DNA from: Fusibacter ferrireducens | GTDB taxonomy: Bacteria; Bacillota; Clostridia; Peptostreptococcales; Acidaminobacteraceae | DNA length: 64,000 bases | Assembly: GCF_015352425.1 (NCBI RefSeq) | Contig: NZ_JADKNH010000004.1 | Location: 206,013 to 270,012, forward strand | Reading direction: 5' to 3' | Part shown: positions 1 to 7,015 of the stretch, piece by piece | Layout of the letters: the number at the start of each line of letters is the position of its first letter | Position numbering within the stretch: position 1 is the first letter of the stretch | The notes under the pieces: model-generated | The model's database searches: none | The model's input: only the letters and a program-made list of their open reading frames with translations | What the model was told of the DNA's origin: nothing | Translations under genes and position numbers: made by a program

Positions 1-1
1 G

Positions 2-469
2 CAACAAGGCTTAATAGGTGTACCAGTTGTCACAACTTATTCAAACGTTTCTAGCGTGTTTGTGGATAGCAATTACAACGAGGCTTCAAATGTGATGGAG
101 AACTTATACGGTTTGAGTTGGGTTGATCTTGAAAGCAATCCTAAGGTTTGGGATGAGTTTGTAGCGAATATGACCAAATTAGGTTATCAAGATGAACTCA
201 ATGCTTATTCAGCAACAGGTTGGATCGCAGGTAGTTTCTTTACAGAAGGTGTAAGACGAGTTGCAGATAATGGTCAAGTGTTAAACTTTAAAAATTATAT
301 GGATGCGCTTGAGTCTGCACCAATTCAAAATCCATTTGGTGGTTCGATCAATTTTGCAGATGGCATGAGAACAGGTACACAACAAATGGTTCTATCAAAA
401 GTAGATGTGAACAGTCCTTCAAAATGGGTTTCTGTTACTGGCTTTTTCGGTATAGACGATTTAAAATAA
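2..469 (+). CDS. ABC transporter substrate-binding protein, C-terminal part (5' end outside window)
   Basis: The frame is open from the first bases of the window to the TAA at 467-469, so this is the C-terminal ~155 residues of a longer protein. An internal GTG at 56 is not a credible start because the frame continues upstream (reading QQGLIGVPVVTTYSNVS). The pattern of alternating strands and helices, with ...YSATGWIAGSFFTEGVRR... and a C-terminal GTQQMVLSKVD strand region, fits the second lobe of type I periplasmic binding proteins of the branched-chain amino acid (Peripla_BP_6) class. By family it would be a lipid-anchored extracytoplasmic receptor for an ABC importer. The ligand cannot be told from this fragment. 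The next gene follows within 15 bases, suggesting co-transcription with the two hydrolases. Confidence 0.72.
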   Translation, partial: QQGLIGVPVVTTYSNVSSVFVDSNYNEASNVMENLYGLSWVDLESNPKVWDEFVANMTKLGYQDELNAYSATGWIAGSFFTEGVRRVADNGQVLNFKNYMDALESAPIQNPFGGSINFADGMRTGTQQMVLSKVDVNSPSKWVSVTGFFGIDDLK

Positions 470-484
470 GAGTAGGTGATAAAT

Positions 485-1369
485 ATGATTGAGATGGAAT
501 TTAAAAAAATGCAAGTGGGTAACGAGATTTTAGCTTATAGAGAATGTGGAGAAGGAAATCGTACACTCTTGCTAGTTCATGGAAATATGTCATCTTCCTT
601 ACATTTCGATCATTTGATGAATGCTCTATCGGATGAGTTTAAAATCTATGCACCTGATTTACGTGGGTTTGGACATTCTTCCTATCATGAATCATTTGAT
701 TCGTTAAAGGCACTAAGTGAGGATTTAGAATATTTCGTAGATAAACTCAGACTAAGAGATATAGAACTTGTGGGTTGGTCAACAGGTGGTGGTATTGCCA
801 TGCAATTCGCAGCAGACAATCCGGATATTACTAAACGATTGGTGCTCCTAGAGAGTGTGGGCGTAACAGGATATCCGTTATATTTAAAAGATGAAGCGGG
901 ACAACCAGATTTATCAAGACCTCTTATGACCAAAAGTGAAATTGCAGCAGATCCGATACAAGTGGCACCAGTACTGGAGGCTTTATCAAAGGGCGATTCA
1001 GCTTTTTATAGAGCACTTTGGGATGCTGCGATTTATACTGGTGCTAAAAAACCAGCAGTAGAAGATTATGTGCGGTATATTTCTGAGATGCTATTACAGC
1101 GTAATTTAGTAGATATTGATTATGCGCTTTCAAGATTTAACATGACGAATTTAGAAAACGTCTATGGCAAAGGCACTGGTGATGTGAAAAAGATAAAATG
1201 TCCTGTGGTTGTGGTACAAGGTGAAAAAGACATCGTGGTGCCCATGTCCATGGCAGAAGAAATCTTAGATCATTTAGAGTGTGAAAAGACATTAAAGGTA
1301 TTAAAAAATAGCGGACACAATCCGATGGTAGATCAACTTGAAAAAGTGACATCCATTATCATTGGATAA
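485..1369 (+). CDS. alpha/beta hydrolase
   Basis: 294-residue alpha/beta-hydrolase fold protein. The oxyanion-hole motif LLLVHGN lies near residue 30, the nucleophile elbow is GWSTGG near residue 100 (Ser), the acid is in VVQGEKDIVVP and the catalytic His in SGHNPM near the C-terminus. A GTG at 476 is in frame, but AGGTG at 474-478 lies six bases before ATG 485, which decides the start. No signal peptide, so cytoplasmic. It sits directly after a substrate-binding protein gene and 67 bp before a second hydrolase, so the two may act on an imported ester or amide. The substrate is unknown; lipase, haloperoxidase-like and C-C hydrolase activities all occur in this fold. Confidence 0.85.
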   Translation: MIEMEFKKMQVGNEILAYRECGEGNRTLLLVHGNMSSSLHFDHLMNALSDEFKIYAPDLRGFGHSSYHESFDSLKALSEDLEYFVDKLRLRDIELVGWSTGGGIAMQFAADNPDITKRLVLLESVGVTGYPLYLKDEAGQPDLSRPLMTKSEIAADPIQVAPVLEALSKGDSAFYRALWDAAIYTGAKKPAVEDYVRYISEMLLQRNLVDIDYALSRFNMTNLENVYGKGTGDVKKIKCPVVVVQGEKDIVVPMSMAEEILDHLECEKTLKVLKNSGHNPMVDQLEKVTSIIIG

Positions 1370-1436
1370 AATCTTAAAACGATAACGAAAAAAGACATCT
1401 AAAAATGCTTATGACGATAATTGCGAGGAGAGAAAA

Positions 1437-2246
1437 ATGGCTTATTTCAATTTGAATGGTAAAAAAGCGTATTATGAAGTACATGGTGAAAGTGATAGGA
1501 CTTTAGTGATTCTCAATGGGATTATGATGAGTACTTCCAGCTGGTTGCCATTCATACCAATGCTTAAGAGGACAGCTCAGGTTGTCTTGGTGGATTTCTT
1601 TGACCAAGGCAAATCAGAGTATATGACGGAAAATTATACGCAAGCTATTCAAGTGGAATTGGTTGAAGCGCTTCTCGATGCACTTGACCTTCAGCAGGTG
1701 ACATTATTAGGCATATCATATGGTGGCGAAGTTGCCATGAAATGTAGATCATCACGTGTGAGTCAACTGATCTTGGCAAACACTACGGCGCATACTGATC
1801 AAACTTTGACAGCGATTGGCGATAGTTGGGTTTATGCAGCAGAGACCTTCGATGGATCCGTTTTTTTTAAAGCGACAATCCCCCCGATCTATTCGAAGGG
1901 TTTTTACAACGACCGCATTGAATGGCTCAACGACCGCGAAAAGCAGTTCAAAAAAGCATTTAAGCCAGAATGGTATCAGGGTTTTATAAGACTCGTTCGA
2001 AGTGCAGAATCGCATGATGAACGCAAAAAGTTAAGTGAGATTCAAATGCCAGTCTTAATCATCAGTGCAGAAGAGGATGTGATCACACCACCTCAGTGTC
2101 AAAATGATCTTAATGCGAGCATTAGTGATTCCAAATTAGTGATAATAAAGCACTGTGGTCACGCAGCTATGTATGAAAAGCCAACGGAATTCTTTAGTTT
2201 AGTAGTTGGATTTATGCTGTGTGGTCAGGATCAATTTACGTTATAG
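1437..2246 (+). CDS. alpha/beta hydrolase
   Basis: 269 residues, a second alpha/beta hydrolase not closely similar to the preceding one. Visible elements: LVILNGIMMS (oxyanion hole, with Asn in place of His of HG), nucleophile GISYGGE near residue 94, acid in ISAEEDVITPP near residue 215 and His in KHCGHAAMYEKP near residue 240. Preceded by GCGAGGAGAG five bases before ATG 1437. It follows the previous hydrolase by 67 bp in the same direction and is followed by an intrinsic terminator at 2334, so it is likely the last gene of an operon with the substrate-binding protein. Substrate unknown. Confidence 0.85.
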   Translation: MAYFNLNGKKAYYEVHGESDRTLVILNGIMMSTSSWLPFIPMLKRTAQVVLVDFFDQGKSEYMTENYTQAIQVELVEALLDALDLQQVTLLGISYGGEVAMKCRSSRVSQLILANTTAHTDQTLTAIGDSWVYAAETFDGSVFFKATIPPIYSKGFYNDRIEWLNDREKQFKKAFKPEWYQGFIRLVRSAESHDERKKLSEIQMPVLIISAEEDVITPPQCQNDLNASISDSKLVIIKHCGHAAMYEKPTEFFSLVVGFMLCGQDQFTL

Positions 2247-2333
2247 TTTAACCGGAAGATGGCGCACTGCTGTTCAACGGCTGTTTAAAAGTGAAGTCAT
2301 CTTTGCAAGTCAGCGGACATTCTAAGTTCAAAG

Positions 2334-2386
2334 AAATACACCGTCATTCAGTGATGATTTATCATGAATGAACGGTGTATTTTTTA
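2334..2386 (+). terminator. Intrinsic terminator after hydrolase operon
   Basis: Inverted repeat AAATACACCGTCATTCA / TGAATGAACGGTGTATTT, with one bulged base, around a short loop and followed by a T run (TTTTTT). It lies 88 bp after the hydrolase stop. Confidence 0.85.
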
Positions 2387-2428
2387 AATTAAAACAACAA
2401 ATTAAACTTTAAAATTCGACTTAACAAT

Positions 2429-2457
2429 TTGTTCGCATTTGCTTCATAGTGTATACA
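2429..2457 (+). promoter_or_regulatory. Promoter of first C-rich small RNA
   Basis: TTGTTC (2429-2434), exactly 17 bp, then TATACA (2452-2457). The predicted start is near 2464. The 17-bp spacer and its downstream half (GCTTCATAGTG) are conserved in the second copy at 2680-2708. Confidence 0.7.
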
Positions 2458-2463
2458 TAAGCG

Positions 2464-2656
2464 CGTTATATACTGTTTATAAGTTAAGCGAGAGCTTAAC
2501 AACTCCATAAATTATAAACATGATTAACCCCAATTAATAACAAACCCCCAAATGAATTCTGAGTGGGTTTCCCCCAAGTGCCCACTCACATGATTCCCCC
2601 AAGCAACATATTTTTTCCCCTTAAACTTCTGGCCCGAGCTGGAAGTTTTTATTTTG
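2464..2656 (+). ncRNA. Tandem C-rich small RNA, copy 1 (candidate, novel)
   Basis: About 193 nt from a predicted start to an intrinsic terminator, with no ORF of note. Elements in order: stem GTTAAGC/GCTTAAC closed by the GNRA tetraloop GAGA (2483-2500); single-stranded AACCCC (2526-2531) and AACCCCC (2543-2549); hairpin GAGTGGG/CCCACTC (2561-2587) whose 13-nt loop carries CCCCC; a second CCCCC after it (2596-2600); and terminator stem AACTTCTGGC/GCTGGAAGTT with loop CCGA (2624-2647) then TTTATTTT. Differences from copy 2 keep pairing, as C-G becomes U.G in the first stem and two wobble pairs become A-U pairs in the terminator. The repeated unpaired C tracts resemble Gram-positive regulatory RNAs that bind Shine-Dalgarno sequences. 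I do not recognise the family. Confidence 0.7.
2624..2656 (+). terminator. Terminator of C-rich small RNA copy 1
   Basis: Stem AACTTCTGGC / GCTGGAAGTT, loop CCGA, followed by TTTATTTT. Two central wobble pairs here are Watson-Crick pairs in the second copy. Confidence 0.85.
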
Positions 2657-2679
2657 TAACAAATTACCTCTTTTACAAT

Positions 2680-2708
2680 TTGTTTTCAATTGCTTCATAG
2701 TGTAGTCA
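2680..2708 (+). promoter_or_regulatory. Promoter of second C-rich small RNA
   Basis: TTGTTT (2680-2685), 17 bp, TAGTCA (2703-2708). The -10 is poorer than in copy 1 (TATACA), so the second copy may be weaker or controlled differently. Predicted start near 2715. Confidence 0.55.
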
Positions 2709-2714
2709 CAAGGA

Positions 2715-2909
2715 ACTTATATACTAAACGTAAGTTAAGTGAAAGCTTAACAACCCCATAAACTCCTAAACATGATTAACCCCAATTAATAACAAACCCC
2801 CAAATGAATTCTGAGTGGGTTTCCCCCAAATTCCCACTCACATGATTCCCCCCCCCCTGAGTAGCATTATATAAAAAAACTTCTAGCCCGAGCTAGAAGT
2901 TTTTATTTT
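2715..2909 (+). ncRNA. Tandem C-rich small RNA, copy 2 (candidate, novel)
   Basis: Second copy of the unit, about 195 nt. Stem GTTAAGT/GCTTAAC with GAAA tetraloop (2734-2751); unpaired AACCCC and AACCCCC motifs; hairpin GAGTGGG/CCCACTC (2813-2839) with CCCCC in the loop; a run of ten C (2848-2857) where copy 1 has five; and a fully paired terminator AACTTCTAGC/GCTAGAAGTT with loop CCGA (2878-2901) plus TTTATTTT. The promoter-proximal 30 nt differ much more from copy 1 than the stems and C motifs do, which argues that the latter are under selection. Confidence 0.7.
2878..2909 (+). terminator. Terminator of C-rich small RNA copy 2
   Basis: Perfect 10-bp stem AACTTCTAGC/GCTAGAAGTT, loop CCGA, followed by TTTATTTT. 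Confidence 0.9.
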
Positions 2910-2999
2910 GGGAAATAACATCTTTTTAAATGTTGTAAAGTTACATATTAACAGTTGATAATACCGGTAATTCTGATTTCATTTTATAAATGCATATAT

Positions 3000-3161
3000 T
3001 TACTTCCTTTTCTGCTTCTGAAAGAAATCAAGATTAAGACCAATTGTTTCAAGAAGATCTACGCCTGATCCTGAGGAGAAAAGAGCAATGAAGATGAATA
3101 AAATGGGGAGGAAGGGGATTACAATTAGAAGATAGAGTAGGTTTTTGGTTTTAAATTTCAT
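3000..3161 (-). CDS. Small membrane protein, 53 residues (unknown)
   Basis: Short ORF starting at ATG 3161 and ending with TAA at 3000-3002. AGGAG six bases before the ATG gives a textbook ribosome binding site. The product begins MKFKTKNLLYLLIVIPFLP and has one strong hydrophobic segment (about residues 8-29), then a polar tail ending QKQKRK. It is the last and only apparently intact member of a minus-strand group of small membrane-protein remnants next to a decayed bacteriocin exporter. A role as an immunity or accessory peptide is possible by position only. Confidence 0.55.
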   Translation of the reverse strand: MKFKTKNLLYLLIVIPFLPILFIFIALFSSGSGVDLLETIGLNLDFFQKQKRK

Positions 3162-3170
3162 AAAAAGCTC

Positions 3171-3329
3171 CTATATGATATGAGTTTTAAAATCAGTCTT
3201 AACAGCCAACTGAGGGTCAAGACAATTATAAACAATGCCAATTTCTTGGGGGTTTTGTTTTAGTAACTTGATAACATCGTAATCATCAGAATTTTCCAGT
3301 GTCTCTTGGTATTCATATAAGTTACCAGC
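3171..3329 (-). pseudogene. Gene remnant: 52-codon frame without a start
   Basis: Reading the minus strand from just after a TAA at 3330-3332, an open frame of 52 codons (starting AGNLYEYQETLENSDDYDVI) ends in TAG at 3171-3173, ten bases upstream of the next ATG. Composition is protein-like (acidic, soluble) but there is no start codon. It looks like the 3' end of a gene whose front has been lost. I do not recognise it. Confidence 0.4.
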
Positions 3330-3382
3330 TTAAGTAGGTGTTGATAAAATCGTGCAAAATAATTAGAAAATGAATTATAATG

Positions 3383-3655
3383 CTATTGGCCTTCCTTGCG
3401 CAAATTGAAAACAATTAATATGGAAAACTGCATGGTGATGCCCATAACCAACCCCATGAAAAAATGTAGATAGGCACTTAATACAAATACGTTGTCAAAC
3501 TCTAAATGACCGACGAATAGTCCAGTAGCAATGATAGCTACAAGGAGTAAGCCTTTAATAAGCATACTTTGCTTCACTAATAGTCCTAATGTATTTTTTT
3601 TGAAATAGTTGGCTACAAAGAGTCCAAGGTATAAACCTAAAGTAAAAATGCTCAA
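3383..3655 (-). CDS. Small three-segment membrane protein, possibly a remnant
   Basis: 90 codons from a TTG at 3655. The only ribosome-binding candidate is GGGGG ten bases upstream, and an in-frame TAA lies just beyond it. Hydrophobic segments fall at about residues 2-17, 32-48 and 58-84, with a charged C-terminus LRKEGQ. No family recognised. It lies 32 bp after the stop of another membrane-protein tail (3688) and before the remnant at 3171, so the group was once an operon. It may be an intact small gene or the C-terminal part of a larger integral membrane protein. Confidence 0.4.
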   Translation of the reverse strand: MSIFTLGLYLGLFVANYFKKNTLGLLVKQSMLIKGLLLVAIIATGLFVGHLEFDNVFVLSAYLHFFMGLVMGITMQFSILIVFNLRKEGQ

Positions 3656-3687
3656 GATATAATGCCCCCTTTTTTAATAAGCGTGAA

Positions 3688-3837
3688 TTACTGTTCTTTC
3701 TTTTGCTTATATTTATACTCAACAATAAAAACGATGGTATATATTAAAAAAAGGCGAAAAACAGCAATAAGTCCTGATGCAGCAGCTGCTTCAAATGTGA
3801 TTGCTCCTTTGACGAACTCATTTGGATCATCATTACT
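3688..3837 (-). pseudogene. Membrane protein C-terminal remnant
   Basis: Minus-strand frame of 49 codons beginning after a TAA (3838-3840) with no start codon, ending TAA at 3688-3690. It reads SNDDPNEFVKGAITFEAAAA and continues into a hydrophobic stretch and a basic end KYKQKKEQ. Likely the tail of a membrane protein truncated at its 5' side. First member of the minus-strand remnant group. No family recognised. Confidence 0.4.
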
Positions 3838-4040
3838 TTACGGAAAGTGATTTGTCAATGTATATATGGATAAAATGTAAAAAAATGAATATGTTACAAG
3901 AGATCTACTGTAAAAACAAACTAAGTGTGTTATCTTTAAAAATGGTATAACCTATACATATTTACACTATATTATAATCTCTATGTGTCCAACAAGTGTT
4001 CATAGCATTAAAATTTTCATAAATCACATTGGAGGATTCC

Positions 4041-4645
4041 ATGTTTTTTATAAAAGAAAAGTTTCATTGCGTCAAGCAATAAGATACAACGGACTGTGGT
4101 GCAGCCTGTCTTGCTACAGTTTCAAAACCGTATGGTCTTAAAATACCGATAACGAGAATTAGAGAAACCGCTGGAACGGATAAGCAGGGGAGAAATGCCT
4201 ATGGTGTCATTAAGGCAGCAGAAGAATTGGGCTTTTCAGCAAAAGGGGTCAAAGGCGATAAAGAAGTACTTTTTTCTGAGTTCCCATTACCTGCAATCGC
4301 TCACGTAGTCGTGGATGGTTCACTGCTACACTATATGGTTATACATAAAATTACGAAAGATAAAATAATCGTAGCAGATCCTGCCAGAGGATTGATAACC
4401 TACGAACCTGATGACTTTATGAAATTATGGACATTTGAAAAATGAGACATGACGCAAGGTATTTTTAAACGTTTTCTTGGATTGCTTGTATCTCAAGAGA
4501 ACTTAGTAATACATGTATTTTTAGCATCTCTACTCTATACATTCTTAGGGATATTAGGAGCATTCTACTTCAAGTTTCTACTGGATGATATTTTACCTTA
4601 TGGCTTACTAAACTCGCTTCACGTGATTTCGATAGGGGTTATACT
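4041..4645 (+). pseudogene. Broken peptidase-containing bacteriocin ABC exporter (C39 domain and start of membrane domain)
   Basis: From ATG 4041 (GGAGG eight bases upstream) the frame reads MFFIKEKFHCVKQ, then a TAA at 4080-4082, then DTTDCGAACLATVSK. That is the peptidase C39 signature (catalytic Cys in DCGAAC), followed by the His region LLHYMVIH and the Asp in ADPARG. A second in-frame stop (TGA, 4443-4445) follows TFEK, and the same frame resumes with DMTQGIFKRFLGLL and a first transmembrane helix that stops near 4645. C39 exporters cut double-glycine leaders and secrete bacteriocins. Two nonsense codons plus loss of the remaining membrane segments and the whole ATPase show it is dead. 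Confidence 0.85.
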
Positions 4646-4649
4646 ACTA

Positions 4650-5193
4650 TGCCACGCAAATAGATCGGTTAAATGAGTCCATACAGAGCATAGATCTCGA
4701 TGTGGAAAATGCTTCTATTAGAAGTCCTATTGAGGGCATTCTCAATATTGAACAAAACTATGTTGTGGGTGATCAAATCGGTATTGGTATGGCAATGGGA
4801 ACAGTGGTCCCCACGGATGATACGGATTTTAAAATTCAACTTTCGGTGAAAAATAGAGATATAAGTCAAATCCATGTGGGAGATGATGTTAAGTTTAAAT
4901 TTCAAGCACTTCCTTATAAAGAGTACGGCATGCTTGAGGGACAAATCATACACATCAATGCAGATTCAAGTTATAACGCCTCAACAAGAACCAGTTATTA
5001 CTTAGTGGAGGCACAGGTAGACAGTAGACCGCTTGTCTCTTATAAAGGCGAGACGGCCACGATAAAAGTTGGCATGACACTAGAAGGTCAAATCATCACT
5101 AAACGCAAAAAAATACTGCACTATCTACTTGAAAAGATCGATTTATGGTACCCTGCTAACGCGATAAAAGCGTCTCATCCTTTTTCTTGTTGA
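4650..5193 (+). pseudogene. C-terminal part of HlyD-family exporter adaptor, fused to the exporter remnant
   Basis: In the frame of the GTG at 4702 the sequence reads QIDRLNESIQSIDLDVENAS from about 4658, which is the end of the coiled coil. It continues with the lipoyl-like ASIRSPIEGILNIEQN and the beta-barrel region, and ends at 5193 after KKILHYLLEKIDLW. That is the tail half of a membrane-fusion protein of the bacteriocin-exporter type. Its N-terminal anchor and first hairpin arm are missing. The join with the exporter frame is near 4645-4655, so one deletion removed the end of the ABC gene and the start of the adaptor gene. Confidence 0.8.
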
Positions 5194-5270
5194 ATTTTCA
5201 CTGAAAAACAATATAATGATAATAGGTGTTTTTCACCATATTTCATCGAGAGAGAGGCAAAATTCAAATT

Positions 5271-6812
5271 ATGAAAAATAAATTTGCAAAGCAACTTGGG
5301 CTATTGGGCATCATTGGCCTTGTTATAAAAATCATTGGGGCACTCTACAGATTGCCGCTAGCTTATATCATGCCAGAAAATGCAGTGACGTATTACTCCA
5401 TTGCATATCCTTGGTACACCTTTCTAATTGTTATTTCCACCAGTGCACTTCCTGCTGTTATCGCAAAACTCACAGCAGAGTATGGTGCGAAAGATGATCT
5501 AGCAGAACAGGCACTTGTATTTGATGTTTCAAGACGTCTCATGAAGGTCTTCGGCATTATGACAGTGGTATTTTTATCATTAATGGCCTTTGTTGTGTCG
5601 AAGTCATCGGGCTATCCAGAGAGTATTTATTCTTTCTTCGTCCTTGCAATTGCATCTTACTTTGTAGCTTCGAATGCCGCTTATAGAGGCTACTTCCAAG
5701 GGACACAAAGACTTGAAATCTTTGGATTATCTCAGCTCTTTGAGCAGATGGGCCGTGTTATTTTAGGACTTTTGCTCGTGTGGATTTTGAGTAAGATGGC
5801 TGCACCGGATTCATGGCTTGCCGCAGCGGGTACATCTGGAGCTGCATTTGGCGCATTGATCAGTTGGATTTATGCTTCCTATAAGTATAAGAAAATGCAA
5901 ACAGTACCTTCACAAAAAATAGTTCTGAGAGCGCATAAATCTTTAATTCAAAAGATTTTAAAAATGGTATTCCCCATTGCACTTGGGGCATCCATTATGC
6001 CATTACTCACCATAATAGATGCAACCATGATCATTTGGAGACTTAGACAGACTGGATTTGGTGATCAGGCAGGTGTAATGTACACTTTCATCACATTCTA
6101 CTCAGTGCCAATCATCAACCTTGCACAAGTGATTTTTACAGCACTTCAAGTTAGCTTGCTACCAATGATCACACGTGCCTTTACTCAAAAAAGTGAACAG
6201 TTCAGAGAGAAAGTGTATCTTGGTGTTTTGACATCATTATTATTGGGGCTTCCAATGGGTCTGGGTATTGCAGTCTTTTCAAGGGAAATACTTGTATTCT
6301 TATATCCCAACAAGGCTGAGATGATCCTAGGTGCGGCACCAGTACTTGGCATTTTAGGGCTAGGGGTTGCCTTCCTATCCTTATATCAAGCGACCACAGG
6401 GATTCTACAGGGGATAAATCACTATAAAAAGCCCGTTAGAAACTTATTTGTGGGCGCAGTGGTGAAAGTAATTACAGCCTATATTTTACTCGGCATCCCT
6501 ACGTTAAATATCAAAGGCGCTGCCATTTCTACACTGTTGGCTTATGCAGTGGCGGCAACTCTCAATATGTTAGTATTGCTCAAACATGTTGAAATGCCAA
6601 AGTCCTTCATTAAGAAAGCAAGTTTGACTTTGATGTCCAATGTTGTGATGATTGTAGCTGCCAAAGGTTCGTTCATTTTAGCACATGCACATCTTGGGGA
6701 TCGATTGAGTTTACTTGTGGGCATATTTGTGGCAATTATCGCTTATGCAGCGATGATGCTTATGACTAAAGTCGTTACGAAAGAAGATTTGACAGCAATG
6801 GATAATAAGTAA
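5271..6812 (+). CDS. Polysaccharide/lipid II flippase-like membrane protein (MurJ/SpoVB superfamily)
   Basis: 513 residues from ATG 5271; the upstream TTG-type extension to 5226 has no support. About 14 hydrophobic helices, starting KNKFAKQLGLLGIIGLVIKI, with the family region YRLPLAYIMP, AYRGYFQGTQRL and later YQATTGILQGINHYKKPVRN. This matches the putative polysaccharide biosynthesis / SpoVB / MurJ-like branch of the MOP superfamily, which flips lipid-linked cell-wall precursors or polysaccharide units across the membrane. Whether it is a murein flippase or a SpoVB-type paralogue cannot be decided. It stands alone between the decayed exporter and a bidirectional terminator. Confidence 0.85.
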   Translation: MKNKFAKQLGLLGIIGLVIKIIGALYRLPLAYIMPENAVTYYSIAYPWYTFLIVISTSALPAVIAKLTAEYGAKDDLAEQALVFDVSRRLMKVFGIMTVVFLSLMAFVVSKSSGYPESIYSFFVLAIASYFVASNAAYRGYFQGTQRLEIFGLSQLFEQMGRVILGLLLVWILSKMAAPDSWLAAAGTSGAAFGALISWIYASYKYKKMQTVPSQKIVLRAHKSLIQKILKMVFPIALGASIMPLLTIIDATMIIWRLRQTGFGDQAGVMYTFITFYSVPIINLAQVIFTALQVSLLPMITRAFTQKSEQFREKVYLGVLTSLLLGLPMGLGIAVFSREILVFLYPNKAEMILGAAPVLGILGLGVAFLSLYQATTGILQGINHYKKPVRNLFVGAVVKVITAYILLGIPTLNIKGAAISTLLAYAVAATLNMLVLLKHVEMPKSFIKKASLTLMSNVVMIVAAKGSFILAHAHLGDRLSLLVGIFVAIIAYAAMMLMTKVVTKEDLTAMDNK

Positions 6813-6858
6813 AGCTTAAAAAAGCATGTGAAAATAAAGCGTATAAAAATGAAAATAG

Positions 6859-6917
6859 AAAAAGGACATGTCCCTTACAGGCTCTAAGAGCAACTGTTTG
6901 AGATATGTCCTTTTTTA
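6859..6917. terminator. Bidirectional intrinsic terminator
   Basis: AAAAAGGACAT ... ATGTCCTTTTTT around a structured loop, between convergent genes. T runs exist on both strands, so it can serve the flippase (+) and mtnN (-). Degenerate TTCAAATCAAA-type repeats follow at 6918-6975. Confidence 0.8.
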
Positions 6918-7015
6918 AATTCAAATCAAAATTCAAATTAAAATTCAAGTCAAATCAAGGTTCAAGTCAAATTAAGACTTTAGATCCGACTCTATATTTA
7001 TATATCCTTATCATT

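Noticed and set aside
4443-4445. In-frame TGA as recoded selenocysteine or tryptophan in the exporter frame
   Set aside because: Another stop (TAA) interrupts the same frame, the gene is truncated by deletion, and other genes here use TGA as a normal stop.
6918-6975. Degenerate TTCAAATCAAA-type repeats after the flippase terminator
   Set aside because: Low-complexity AT-rich sequence with no regular period; similar drifted sequence follows the b5-like lipoprotein gene. No function can be supported.
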